A stretch of 64,000 nt of DNA from Amedibacterium intestinale. GTDB lineage: Bacteria; Bacillota_I; Bacilli_A; Erysipelotrichales; Erysipelotrichaceae. The notes under the pieces were generated by a model that was given only the letters and a program-made list of their open reading frames with translations, was not told the origin of the DNA and did not search any database. The DNA is taken from contig NZ_AP019711.1 of assembly GCF_010537335.1 (NCBI RefSeq), positions 1,488,001-1,552,000 of the forward strand, in the 5' to 3' direction. The translations under genes were made by a program, and so were the position numbers. Of the stretch, positions 25,247 to 34,370 are shown piece by piece. How positions within the stretch are numbered: position 1 is the first letter of the stretch; each line of letters opens with the position of its first letter.

Positions 25247-26776
25247 TTACATCATAGGAGAAAATAAATTTAAAATAGAGCGCAAGATACGAACTGGAAG
25301 TTTTACCTTTAAACAATCTTCTAAAGTAATCTGCTGTGATTTTTCCAAAGTTTCCAAATAGTCTTTCTTAACATCCATAACAACTTTGCTTTTATAAAAC
25401 CATACACCACATTCATAATGAAGATAGTAAGATCGATAATCCATATTTACCGTTCCAACAACTGCCATCTTATCATCTACTACAAACGTTTTTCCATGTA
25501 CAAAACCTGGTGTATATTCATAAATTTTAACACCAGCTTCAATTAATGAACGATAATTAGAACGTGTTACCATAAATACATACCATTTATCAGGAATATG
25601 AGGAACTAAGATACGTACATCAATTCCATTTTTCGCAGCTAATATCAATGCTGTTTTCATTTCATTATCAATAACTAAATAAGGCGTTGTCGCATACACA
25701 TAAGAATTCGCACCATTAATCATATTGATATGTGTGTATTCCCCTATGTTTTCAGAATCCGTAGGACTGTCACTATAAGGCTGTACAAAACCATCGTTTT
25801 TAAAATTCATATTTTCTGCTTTATATTGGAAAAAGTCATCTTTTACATCTTCATCGTAATTCCAAAACTGTAAAAACATCATCGTAAGATTCCATACAGC
25901 TTCCCCTTTCAACATGACGCCGCAATCTTTCCAATGTCCAAAACGTTCTTTTTTATTTATATATTCATCCGCAAGGTTAATTCCACCTGTCATTCCAACT
26001 TTTCCATCAATAATAAGTATTTTACGATGATCGCGGTTGTTCATCTGAATAGCCAGTCTTGGACGAATCGGATTAAACACCTTTGTCTTAATACCTAATT
26101 TACATAAAACCTGTGCATAATCAGGCTGAAGCGTTGTAATACATCCAAAATCATCATACAGCACACGAACTTCTACGCCTTCTTTCACTTTTTGAATCAA
26201 AATATCCAAAATCGTATCCCACATAATACCTGGGGCAATAATGAAATATTCTAAAAATATAAATTTTTCCGCTTTTTTCAATTTTTCTACAATTGCCTTA
26301 AACTTTTCTTCTCCAATTGGAAAGAATGTTGTTTCTGTTTGTTTATAAATTGGAAAACGTGCATTTTTCCACAAATAATTTGCCTGTTTAAATGCATTTG
26401 AATCTTCTTCCTGCAATTCTTCCATAATTTCTGCATTCTGCCAAAAAATTCCCGGATATTTTTTTGCCGCTTCATTGTCACGAACACGAAGTTCCTTAGG
26501 TACTTTCTGACCGCCAAACAACAAATAAATCAAACCGCCAAAAACAGGGAGCCCCATGATCAACATGACCCATGTCATCTTATATGTCGGATTATCATCT
26601 TTATTTACTATATAAATACTAATGATAAAGCTAAGGGCAATCAAAAAGAAATAAATTGCCACGAAGTATTCGCTTAATTTAAAGACAATACCAAAAAACA
26701 CTGCCAGCTGAATAAGGATCAATACCCCAACAATAAAGATTTTATTATGTAACAAAGATAAAATTTTACGAAGCAT
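25247..26776 (-). CDS. cls: Cardiolipin synthase (phospholipase D family)
   Basis: 509 residues. Two N-terminal membrane segments (about 12-60) precede two HKD catalytic motifs, HRKILIIDGKVGMTGG near 248 and HGKTFVVDDKMAVVGTVNMD near 427. It condenses phosphatidylglycerol into cardiolipin at the membrane. The ATG has GGAAGGAGG seven bases upstream. It is 18 bases after the preceding membrane gene, and followed by GNAT and patatin genes. Confidence 0.95.
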   Translation of the reverse strand: MLRKILSLLHNKIFIVGVLILIQLAVFFGIVFKLSEYFVAIYFFLIALSFIISIYIVNKDDNPTYKMTWVMLIMGLPVFGGLIYLLFGGQKVPKELRVRDNEAAKKYPGIFWQNAEIMEELQEEDSNAFKQANYLWKNARFPIYKQTETTFFPIGEEKFKAIVEKLKKAEKFIFLEYFIIAPGIMWDTILDILIQKVKEGVEVRVLYDDFGCITTLQPDYAQVLCKLGIKTKVFNPIRPRLAIQMNNRDHRKILIIDGKVGMTGGINLADEYINKKERFGHWKDCGVMLKGEAVWNLTMMFLQFWNYDEDVKDDFFQYKAENMNFKNDGFVQPYSDSPTDSENIGEYTHINMINGANSYVYATTPYLVIDNEMKTALILAAKNGIDVRILVPHIPDKWYVFMVTRSNYRSLIEAGVKIYEYTPGFVHGKTFVVDDKMAVVGTVNMDYRSYYLHYECGVWFYKSKVVMDVKKDYLETLEKSQQITLEDCLKVKLPVRILRSILNLFSPMM

Positions 26777-26794
26777 AAAAAAGCCTCCTTCCAA

Positions 26795-27736
26795 TTAAGA
26801 AAGTTTACAAAGATAATTATAAAGCATTTCCACTACATCATCCGCCATACTTTCTTCTATATGTTTATCTTTTGAAGTACATGTTGTTGTTAAACATAAC
26901 TCATTATCTTTATCCAAATCCCCTCTTGCGATAACAACAGCATGAGAAAATACTCCCATCGCATTTTGCATACGCATTGTTTCTGATAACTTAACCAAAT
27001 CGATGTTCTCTTTTTGTTTTAATTTTACAGCCATTTTTCGCATATTCGGATTATATCCAATCTGAATAACAGATCCTTCACCAATACAATCAATACAGAT
27101 AAAATCTGGATTTTTGTTTTCTTGTATAAATTTGTCAACTGCAAGCTGTGCTCCATAATACCTTGTTTTATTTTTATCCGTAAACAAGAATCCAACCTTT
27201 CTTTTTTCATCTTTTCCTAGTTTCTGTGCCAGTTCTATCGCTGTTGCCACAGACAAAGAATATCGATTGTAATTGTTGCGATTCGCAATTCCAATTGTCA
27301 TAAGATACAAAAGGAAAAAGATTAGAAAATATATAAACAAAGAAATCCCAAAAGCCAATTGTGGTGATGTAACAAAATGATCCGCAATCCACAGCATCAC
27401 AAAAACCATCAAATATAATAAAATAACTGGTGCAAACATAGGAAGCACACTTTTATTTGCAGATTTATTCCCATTTAAAGGATAGTAAGAAACTCTTCTC
27501 CAAAAACAGTGCTGAGGTGTATCAAAGGGTATAACGATGACTGTTTTCATCGTTTTTATATTTCCAAACAAATAATTTTCTGCTTTTGAAAATACTTTTC
27601 TTCCACTTATCATTGTACCTTCATAACCTGCATCTTTCATATCCTCAAACAACACCAAAGAAGCTTTTCTTTTTTGTCGTCTTGAAAAACGTACGCCATA
27701 TTCTTTTGTATATTTATCTATTATTTTTTTATTCAT
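26795..27736 (-). CDS. Two-TM protein with degenerate M28-peptidase-like domain
   Basis: 313 residues: a basic N-terminal domain of about 100 residues, two membrane segments (about 101-148), then a domain whose strands resemble M28 zinc aminopeptidases (LSVATAIELAQKL, RKVGFLFTDKNKTRYYGAQ, FICIDCIGEGS). The metal-binding D-N-S and E-E positions of true M28 enzymes are not kept. The fold link is tentative. AGGAG lies eight bases before the ATG at 27736, and a TATAAT box (27764-27769) lies just upstream. It appears to head the cls-GNAT-patatin operon. Confidence 0.6.
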   Translation of the reverse strand: MNKKIIDKYTKEYGVRFSRRQKRKASLVLFEDMKDAGYEGTMISGRKVFSKAENYLFGNIKTMKTVIVIPFDTPQHCFWRRVSYYPLNGNKSANKSVLPMFAPVILLYLMVFVMLWIADHFVTSPQLAFGISLFIYFLIFFLLYLMTIGIANRNNYNRYSLSVATAIELAQKLGKDEKRKVGFLFTDKNKTRYYGAQLAVDKFIQENKNPDFICIDCIGEGSVIQIGYNPNMRKMAVKLKQKENIDLVKLSETMRMQNAMGVFSHAVVIARGDLDKDNELCLTTTCTSKDKHIEESMADDVVEMLYNYLCKLS

Positions 27737-27810
27737 CCTGCACACTCCTAAACCAATACTGTAATTATAACGTAAACCTACTTTTTTTAATACCCTTTCT
27801 TTTGGAATCA

Positions 27811-27900
27811 CTATAGAAAGCATAGATAGTTGATAAAATATATCAAAAATATTCCCACGCATAAAACCATTACAAACAGAAGATATATTATTTTTCGCAT
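27811..27900 (-). CDS. 29-residue hydrophobic peptide
   Basis: A short frame, ATG to TAG, encodes a peptide that is almost entirely one membrane helix (RKIIYLLFVMVLCVGIFLIY). AGGGGG sits seven bases before the ATG. It lies 74 bases upstream of the two-TM gene and on the same strand. It could be a small membrane protein of the same operon; composition alone in AT-rich DNA makes chance possible. Confidence 0.45.
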   Translation of the reverse strand: MRKIIYLLFVMVLCVGIFLIYFINYLCFL

Positions 27901-28067
27901 ATATTTACCCCCTGTTTTAGAATATTCTTCTTATTTAAAAAGGTATAGACACTATTTAGAAATACAGCATTTCTTTTATTTTATTTAATTTTATTATCAA
28001 TTTCATTTATTATAAGCTACTAAACATCACTTATCTAGTATAATTTTATCCCAGGAGGTAGGAAATC

Positions 28068-28316
28068 ATGAAGAAAAAAGACGCTTTTTTAATTCAATGT
28101 GGGGAAGTAATTAAAGAAGCTATTTCTTTCCATGATACAACACAGAAAGAAATAGCAGAAAAAATGCATATGTCTCCTCAATCTTTGAACAGTTACTTAA
28201 ACGGAAGAACAACTTGGAGAATTGATGATTTTTGTAGAATCGCAAGACTTTTAAACCTTGATCCTAACCATATATTAGGATTTCATACAGATAGAGAAGT
28301 GCGAAGTGAATTATAA
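28068..28316 (+). CDS. XRE-family regulator, apparently cut short by an in-frame stop
   Basis: 82 residues: a Cro/C1 HTH with TQKEIAEKMHMSPQSLNSYL (about 25-44) and NGRTTWRIDDFCRIARLLNL. AGGAGG is seven bases before the ATG and TATAAT lies upstream. After TAA at 28314 the same frame stays open for 25 more codons (KFFHSMSKEQKQKIIQLISY...) to a TAA at 28392; that stretch looks like the normal C-terminal helix of such regulators. It is either a nonsense mutation or chance. Confidence 0.85.
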   Translation: MKKKDAFLIQCGEVIKEAISFHDTTQKEIAEKMHMSPQSLNSYLNGRTTWRIDDFCRIARLLNLDPNHILGFHTDREVRSEL

Positions 28317-28395
28317 AAGTTTTTTCACTCCATGTCAAAAGAACAAAAGCAGAAAATTATACAATTAATTTCTTATTTTATTATGCAATGTTAAA

Positions 28396-28432
28396 AAAAC
28401 TGAGTAGTTTTTCAATCAACACTCAGTTTTTT
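28396..28432. terminator. Bidirectional terminator between XRE gene and modC
   Basis: AAAACTGAGT/ACTCAGTTTT with A and T runs outside; the modC stop codon lies in the loop. Confidence 0.9.
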
Positions 28433-29449
28433 ACTCTTTAACACACATAAACATTGTTTTGGAAAAACAATCTGTTTCTGCTTTGTAATACATTCTTCTT
28501 TACATAGCAGCCATTTTGCACAAGTGCCCTTGTTTCTTACAAAACTATAAGTTCCATTTAAATTCGAAATTGTTTTTACAACCTCAATCTCATAACTGTT
28601 TTCAGATTGTTTTTGTGAGCATATATCTTCTGCACGTATCGCAGCATGTGTATATGAAGTATTTAAAGCTATATCACTTTTTAATACCATGTCCCAGTCC
28701 TTCGCATAAAAAGTATACGAATCAAGTATTTCAATCTCAGATATGTTTTCATATCCTGCCTGGATAGCTCCATAAACGGTTTCAGGGTGATGAAATATTT
28801 TTTCCTTGTTTCCTTTTTCCACAATCCTTCCATGATTCAACAAAGCAATTTGATCAGCTAAAGAATACACTTCTTCATTATCATGTGACACATAAATAAC
28901 ACACCCAGAAAAGGTTTCTAAAAGATGCTGCAATTCATAACTTAATTTCTTTTTTATATACTTGTCCATAGCAGAAAACGGTTCATCTAGTAATAAAATT
29001 TGTGGATTGGAGGCCATGGTTCTTGCAAAAGCACAGCGCTGTGCCTGTCCACCCGATAAATGCGACGGGTATACATCTGCCAGTTCCATTAAATCATAGG
29101 TTTTCATGATCTGTTCTGTTTTCTGTTTACGTATTGTTTTATCTTGAACTGCACATGCGATATTTTCCTTCACTGTCATATTCGGAAATAAAGCATAGTT
29201 TTGAAACATAAAGCCACAGTGTCTTTTTTGAATAGGAACATTGATATGATTTTTAGAATCAAACACAACAACATCATTGATAGCAATATAACCTTCATCC
29301 GGTGTTTCTATTCCCGCAATACATTTTAATGTCATACTTTTTCCACATCCACTAGGACCTAACAGTGCAAACACGCCATCTTCACAATCTAAATCTACCT
29401 GCAGTAAAAAAGAGCGAAGCTGTTTTTTGATATGTATCGATAGTTTCAT
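28412..29449 (-). CDS. modC: Molybdate ABC transporter ATP-binding protein
   Basis: 345 residues. Walker A GPSGCGKS (31-38), Q-loop Q83, signature LSGGQAQRCAF (131-141) and Walker B ILLLDEP (151-157) are complete. A C-terminal extension of about 100 residues corresponds to the regulatory TOBE-like region of ModC. It overlaps modB by four bases (ATGA). Substrate is assigned from the neighbouring modA and cofactor genes. Confidence 0.93.
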   Translation of the reverse strand: MKLSIHIKKQLRSFLLQVDLDCEDGVFALLGPSGCGKSMTLKCIAGIETPDEGYIAINDVVVFDSKNHINVPIQKRHCGFMFQNYALFPNMTVKENIACAVQDKTIRKQKTEQIMKTYDLMELADVYPSHLSGGQAQRCAFARTMASNPQILLLDEPFSAMDKYIKKKLSYELQHLLETFSGCVIYVSHDNEEVYSLADQIALLNHGRIVEKGNKEKIFHHPETVYGAIQAGYENISEIEILDSYTFYAKDWDMVLKSDIALNTSYTHAAIRAEDICSQKQSENSYEIEVVKTISNLNGTYSFVRNKGTCAKWLLCKEECITKQKQIVFPKQCLCVLKSKKLSVD

Positions 29450-30111
29450 TTTTCTACCTTCTTCCATTTATAAGAAGTAACATACTGCATAACAAGGATG
29501 CAGGCAGTAGAGAACAACAAAATACACGCTACCCAGATATAGGCAGTTTGAAAATCACCCGATTGCATCGCAGAATAAATTGCCATCGATATAGTTTGTG
29601 TTTTTCCTGGAATATTCCCTGCCACCATAATCGTTGCGCCAAATTCACCAAAGGCTCTGGTAAACGCAAGAAGGATTCCAGAAACAATCCCTGGTATACA
29701 ATTTGGTATAACAATTTTCCAAAAGATCGTTATTTCTTTCATTCCTAATGTTCTTGCCACAAGGCATAAATTTTCATCCATTTGTTCCATCGCACTTTGT
29801 ACACTACGATATATCAATGGAAATGCAACTATGAAAGAAGCAAAGACGCCTCCCCACCAGCTAAATATGATTTGTATTCCCACACTGTCTAAAAACTGTC
29901 CAAAAGGATATTGTTTACTGAAAAACAGCAGCAAGAAGAATCCAATCACTGTAGGAGGCAATACCATCGGCAGCAAAAAGATAATATCCATGATCTTTCT
30001 TGTTTTTTTCCAGTGCAAAGACTTATACGCAAGAAATAAACCACTAATAAACACAAGCAGTGTTGCCAATAAAGCAATTTTTAAAGAAATGAAAAATGGT
30101 GAATGAAACAT
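29446..30111 (-). CDS. modB: Molybdate ABC transporter permease
   Basis: 221 residues, five or six membrane segments. The cytoplasmic loop ARTLGMKEITIFWKIVIP (about 130-147) is the EAA motif that docks on ModC, and PLVIYRS-like and LPMVLPPTVIGFFLL stretches are usual for ModB. One base separates it from modA. Confidence 0.94.
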   Translation of the reverse strand: MFHSPFFISLKIALLATLLVFISGLFLAYKSLHWKKTRKIMDIIFLLPMVLPPTVIGFFLLLFFSKQYPFGQFLDSVGIQIIFSWWGGVFASFIVAFPLIYRSVQSAMEQMDENLCLVARTLGMKEITIFWKIVIPNCIPGIVSGILLAFTRAFGEFGATIMVAGNIPGKTQTISMAIYSAMQSGDFQTAYIWVACILLFSTACILVMQYVTSYKWKKVEK

Positions 30112-30112
30112 A

Positions 30113-30880
30113 TTATTCTACCTGAAATCCATTATCTTTAAACACGTTTTTAGCATCATCACTTTGCAGATATTCCATAAATTCTTTTGCGGCTTCTTTA
30201 TGCTTGCTGTCTTTGATAATTGCTATAGGATAGCGAATTTCTTTATGTGAGTCGTTTGGAAAGCTATCAACAACACGTACTAAATCACTGCTTTTCGCAT
30301 CACTTCCATAAACGATTCCACAATCCGCCTGTGATGTTTCAACCCAGTTTAAAACCGCTCGAACATCTGAACCATATACAATTTTGTCTTTCAATGTATC
30401 AAACATACGCAAAGAATCCAGCGCTTCTTTTGCATATTGTCCAGCAGGCACACTGGCAAACTCACCCACAGCAATCGCTTTTACACTGTCTTTTTCTAGA
30501 TCATCAATACTCTTGATCGCTGTATTATTTTTTCCAGCAATCAAAACCAAATCATTTTTCAGTAATACGCCTCTTGTATCCGCATCAATTTTGCCTTTTT
30601 CCTCTAAAGTATCCATCTGTTTATCTGCTGCAGATATAAAAATATCAGCTGGTGCTCCCTGTTCTATCTGGTTTTGCAGTGTTCCACTTGCCCCATAAGA
30701 ATAATTGATTACTATATTTTCATTTGGATACATCGTTTTAATTTCTTCCAAAGCATCCTTCATACTGGCAGCTGCCAACACAGTAATTTCTTCTTTTTCT
30801 TTTCCTGTATTGGAACAAGCGCATAACATAAGAGCTAACATTCCCGCAAATAACAATCTACTCATTCTTTTTTTTCTCAT
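30113..30880 (-). CDS. modA: Molybdate-binding lipoprotein
   Basis: 255 residues. A basic signal peptide ends in the lipobox LCAC, with C22 as the likely lipidated residue. VLAAASMKDALEEI, NYSYGASGTLQNQIEQGAPADIF (read in parts) and YPIAIIKDSKHKEAAKEF are ModA features. It captures molybdate outside the membrane. The ATG at 30880 overlaps the stop of the MogA gene as ATGA, so a TTG four codons earlier is not needed. Confidence 0.94.
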   Translation of the reverse strand: MRKKRMSRLLFAGMLALMLCACSNTGKEKEEITVLAAASMKDALEEIKTMYPNENIVINYSYGASGTLQNQIEQGAPADIFISAADKQMDTLEEKGKIDADTRGVLLKNDLVLIAGKNNTAIKSIDDLEKDSVKAIAVGEFASVPAGQYAKEALDSLRMFDTLKDKIVYGSDVRAVLNWVETSQADCGIVYGSDAKSSDLVRVVDSFPNDSHKEIRYPIAIIKDSKHKEAAKEFMEYLQSDDAKNVFKDNGFQVE

Positions 30881-31368
30881 TTTCTTGCACAATTCCTTTC
30901 TATATTCATCATGATTCCTAAAGCATGTGGAAGTTCTTCAATGATTGCCTCCATACATTCTTTAACTGCCTTGGGACTTCCTGGAAGATTAATGATCAAC
31001 GTTTGTTTTCTTGTAGCTGCAACCGCTCTTGAAAACATGGCACGTTTTGTAAATTGCATAGAATAGGCACGCATTGCTTCCGCAATTCCTGGTACCATAC
31101 GCTGTGCAATTGCCACAGTAGCTTCCGGCATACAATCTCTTTGTGATAAACCTGTCCCTCCACTTGTTAGTAAAAGCTGTGGTTTTATGTTATCACAAAT
31201 ATCTTTCATTGCTTCTTCCAATTGCTGCTGCTCATCTGGCAATATTCTACAGTCAACCACTTTATAGCCTTGCTCTTTCAACAATTCCTTTAAATAAGGC
31301 GTACAGAGATCTTCTCGTGTTCCTGCATATCCTTGATCACTAGCAATCAGTATCGCTGCCTGATACAT
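30877..31368 (-). CDS. MogA/MoaB-type molybdopterin adenylyltransferase
   Basis: 163 residues of the MoCF-biosynthesis fold: TSGGTG (68-73), RDCMPEAT (77-84) and LPGSPKAVKECMEAI are diagnostic. It activates molybdopterin with AMP before metal insertion. The ATG at 31368 has AGGAGA eight bases upstream; it lies inside the preceding MOSC gene, overlapping by 29 bases. Confidence 0.92.
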   Translation of the reverse strand: MYQAAILIASDQGYAGTREDLCTPYLKELLKEQGYKVVDCRILPDEQQQLEEAMKDICDNIKPQLLLTSGGTGLSQRDCMPEATVAIAQRMVPGIAEAMRAYSMQFTKRAMFSRAVAATRKQTLIINLPGSPKAVKECMEAIIEELPHALGIMMNIERNCARK

Positions 31369-31786
31369 AAAACTCATCTCCTATCTGAATATCTCCACCT
31401 TGTAAAACTTTCGCAAATACCCCTTGTTTTGGCATGATGCATTCACCCATACGCTTATAAATTTCACAATGAGTATGACATTCTTTTCCAATCTGTGTAA
31501 GTTCTAAGATTACATCCTTGCATTTCATGATTGTACCAACAGGTAGATTTACAAAATCAATACCGTCCACAATAATATTTTCTCCAAAAGCACCTGCTTC
31601 TACATTGGCACCTTTTTCATTAAAGGCACGAATACGCTCATACGACAACAAACTTACCTGTCGATGCCAATTACCTGCGTGTGCATCATGTTCAATCCCA
31701 TAATCCTTTATTAAATGTATTTTCCCTACATTTTGTTTTACTGTCCCTCTTTTGGGACTTATACATACCGCAACAACTTTCCCCAT
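31340..31786 (-). CDS. MOSC-domain protein
   Basis: 148 residues. GIEHDAHAGNWHRQVSLL (30-47), GAFGENI and the conserved cysteine in QIGKECHTHCEIYK (about 96-109) are MOSC features. MOSC domains handle sulfur or molybdenum cofactor; in these gene groups a role in sulfuration or cofactor transfer is likely. It is one base after the moaA stop. Confidence 0.9.
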   Translation of the reverse strand: MGKVVAVCISPKRGTVKQNVGKIHLIKDYGIEHDAHAGNWHRQVSLLSYERIRAFNEKGANVEAGAFGENIIVDGIDFVNLPVGTIMKCKDVILELTQIGKECHTHCEIYKRMGECIMPKQGVFAKVLQGGDIQIGDEFYVSGSDTDC

Positions 31787-31787
31787 C

Positions 31788-32765
31788 TTAACCTCCTATT
31801 TTTGACATTGGTTTTGTTTCCTTATCCTTATGATCTTCGGATAAAAACGCATGAGATTTTGGTTTATGATAAACCATATTTGCAATACGATGTCTTACTT
31901 CTTCCACATCATGTTTTTTTAGTGGCTCTTTTAGATCACATCCATAAGAATATTGTAAACATGGTTTTAAAAAACCATCGGCAGTCAATCGCAAACGGGA
32001 ACAGTTTGCACAAAATTCATGTGACAAAGCACTAATAAAACCAATATATCCTTGAAATCCTTCTAATGCATAATAACTGCATGGTCCATTTCCTAATGAT
32101 TTATGAACTTCCTTCAATTCTCCATATGCATCTTTGATCCACGAACGAACAACTTCCTCTTCCAATCGTTTTTGCTGTTTTCCCATACCAATCGGCATCA
32201 ATTCAATAAAACGAACGTGCAATGGATACTCTTTTGCCAGATTTACAAGTTCTATAATTTCTTTTCTTGTTCGCTCTTTTACCGCAACAACATTAATTTT
32301 TATATGCATGCCTAAAGATAAGGCATGTAAAATACCTTTCCACACCTTGCTTACTCCATATTGTCCAGTAATACGATGATAAATTTCTTCATCCAAGGTA
32401 TCTAAACTTACATTGATATGACGAATCCCTGCCGCATATAAATCTTCTACCTGTGCATCTAATAAAATTCCATTGGTTGTAAGTGTTACTTCCTCAATAC
32501 CTTTTACCTTCAACAAATTCTTAACAAGCACAGACACATTTTTTCTTACCAGAGGCTCTCCGCCTGTTAATTTAATTTTACGTATGCCACTTTGCGCAAA
32601 AATTTCTACAAGCTCTATAATTTCATCATAAGTTAAAACATCTTCTTTTTCTTCAGAAATTTCTTTTGGCATACAGTATGTACAAGCAAGATTGCATCTT
32701 TGTGTAATCGAAATACGAAGATAATCAATATTTCTTCCAAACGTATCTTTCATACATTTACTCAT
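31788..32765 (-). CDS. moaA: GTP 3',8-cyclase MoaA
   Basis: 325-residue radical SAM enzyme making the first intermediate of molybdenum cofactor. The N-terminal cluster motif is C24-x3-C28-x2-C31 (RCNLACTYC); a second cluster is formed by [19 protein letters not shown]; the C-terminus ends in the functional GG (MSKIGG). The ATG at 32765 has GGAGA eight bases upstream and overlaps moaC by eight bases. Confidence 0.96.
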   Translation of the reverse strand: MSKCMKDTFGRNIDYLRISITQRCNLACTYCMPKEISEEKEDVLTYDEIIELVEIFAQSGIRKIKLTGGEPLVRKNVSVLVKNLLKVKGIEEVTLTTNGILLDAQVEDLYAAGIRHINVSLDTLDEEIYHRITGQYGVSKVWKGILHALSLGMHIKINVVAVKERTRKEIIELVNLAKEYPLHVRFIELMPIGMGKQQKRLEEEVVRSWIKDAYGELKEVHKSLGNGPCSYYALEGFQGYIGFISALSHEFCANCSRLRLTADGFLKPCLQYSYGCDLKEPLKKHDVEEVRHRIANMVYHKPKSHAFLSEDHKDKETKPMSKIGG

Positions 32766-33243
32766 AAGAAAAATCTCCGCTTTTTCCACCACTTTTTTCT
32801 ACTAAATGGACATGTTCAATATGCATATGTTTATCAATGGCTTTACACATATCATAAATAGTTAATAAAGCAGTGGTTACGGCTGTTAAGGCTTCCATCT
32901 CCACACCGGTTTTCCCATCTGTTTTTACCGTAGATACTGCTTCTATACACCCTTTATCTTCATGGATATGAAATTGTACCTGACACTTTCCAAGCATTAA
33001 AGGATGGCACAAGGGAATTAAATCACTTGTTTTCTTGGCGCCCATAATTCCTGCAATCTGTGCAACACCCAAGACATCTCCTTTTTTTACTTTTTTCTTC
33101 AACAAAGCCTGCATGATATCTTCACTGACATAAATTTCACCTTTTGCCACTGCTGTTCTAGAAGTAATTTTCTTTTCACTTACATCGACCATAACAGCAT
33201 TTCCATGTTCATCAAAATGTGTTAATTCCATATTCTCACTCAT
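32758..33243 (-). CDS. moaC: Cyclic pyranopterin monophosphate synthase MoaC
   Basis: 161 residues: [53 protein letters not shown] and KSGGKSGDF are all MoaC signatures. It completes the conversion started by MoaA. The start is set two bases past the stop of the preceding MoeA-like gene; the ribosome binding site there is weak, and ATG four codons further in is possible. Confidence 0.94.
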   Translation of the reverse strand: MSENMELTHFDEHGNAVMVDVSEKKITSRTAVAKGEIYVSEDIMQALLKKKVKKGDVLGVAQIAGIMGAKKTSDLIPLCHPLMLGKCQVQFHIHEDKGCIEAVSTVKTDGKTGVEMEALTAVTTALLTIYDMCKAIDKHMHIEHVHLVEKSGGKSGDFSYE

Positions 33244-33245
33244 TT

Positions 33246-34274
33246 CTATAAAATCTCTTTCCCAAAACTGCAGTTTGGATAATGACATTCTTTGCATTGC
33301 ATACAAAATCCGCCATTTCCTAATCTTGCGATATCTTTTTTCGTTAATTTAATTCCACATGCAATTCTTGGAAGACATAAATCAAATACGGTTGCCTTTG
33401 CATACATGACACAACCTGGAAGTCCTACAATTGGTGTATCATCTTCAAAATAACCAAGCAAAAACATGGCACCTGGAAGAACTGGGGCTCCATAAGATAC
33501 GATATTTGCTCCACTTAATCGAATAGATAGCGGAGTAACATCATCTGGATCTACACTCATACCTCCTGTGCATAAGATCATATCTACCTTAGCTTCTTTC
33601 ATAGTACGTATTGCTTCTGTAATTTGTTCTGGCTTATCATCCACAATCATATGCATACATACTTCTATGCCATATTCTTTTAATTTATCTATGATAACCG
33701 GTGTAAAGGTATCTTTGATACGTCCGTGATATACCTCACTTCCTGTTGTGACTACACCTGCTGTTTTTAATACGAAAGGACGAATGGCTAACAAAGGCTT
33801 ATCTTTCGCTTTTTGTTTAACCTCTTCCATTTTTGCTTTACTTACCATTAAAGGAATCACACGCATTCCAGCAAGTTTTTCTCCTTTTTTCACAAGAGAA
33901 TAGTTGCTTCTTGACGCAATCATGATTTCTTCTGTTTCATTGATGTCGCATAAACGCTCTACATCAACATCCAGCATGCCATCCACTTCTCCAATTACCT
34001 CAATCTTTCCTTCTCTAATTGCAGAAGGGTGCATATATTCATTTTCACAAAGAGAATATAAGATTTTTGCGGCATCATTTTCATGCAGCATATCTTCCTT
34101 TTGTTCCCATACATATAAATGTTCTTTTCCAAGCGATAATAAAACAGGAATATCTTCTTCTTTTACAATATGCCCTTTACGAAAAGGGGTATCTTTTACC
34201 TCATCTTTGATAATTCTTGTAATATCATGACATAATACATGCCCTATCGCATCCACTGTATTGATTTTTTTCAT
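33246..34274 (-). CDS. MoeA-like molybdopterin-binding protein with Cys-rich tail
   Basis: 342 residues, shorter than MoeA (about 400). The central MoCF fold has [17 protein letters not shown] and [16 protein letters not shown]. The C-terminus adds [15 protein letters not shown] (323-337), four cysteines spaced C-x2-C-x2-C-H-x3-C that could bind metal. Its position in a selenium-linked molybdenum hydroxylase cluster suggests a specialised metal-insertion protein. AGGAGAGGG is five bases before the ATG; it is the first gene of the unit that runs through modC. Confidence 0.85.
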   Translation of the reverse strand: MKKINTVDAIGHVLCHDITRIIKDEVKDTPFRKGHIVKEEDIPVLLSLGKEHLYVWEQKEDMLHENDAAKILYSLCENEYMHPSAIREGKIEVIGEVDGMLDVDVERLCDINETEEIMIASRSNYSLVKKGEKLAGMRVIPLMVSKAKMEEVKQKAKDKPLLAIRPFVLKTAGVVTTGSEVYHGRIKDTFTPVIIDKLKEYGIEVCMHMIVDDKPEQITEAIRTMKEAKVDMILCTGGMSVDPDDVTPLSIRLSGANIVSYGAPVLPGAMFLLGYFEDDTPIVGLPGCVMYAKATVFDLCLPRIACGIKLTKKDIARLGNGGFCMQCKECHYPNCSFGKEIL

Positions 34275-34303
34275 AGACACCCTCTCCTCTTTTGTTCTTT
34301 TTC

Positions 34304-34332
34304 AATATAGCACATTTTTTTAAGTTGATAAA
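34304..34332 (-). promoter_or_regulatory. Promoter of the moeA-like to modC unit
   Basis: TGC-extended -10 TATATT (34304-34309) with a weak -35 TTTATC (34327-34332) at 17 bases, in the 96-base gap before the MoeA-like gene. Confidence 0.45.
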
Positions 34333-34370
34333 GAAAGAAACCTTACCAATACTCATCTATTTCTTTTCTT

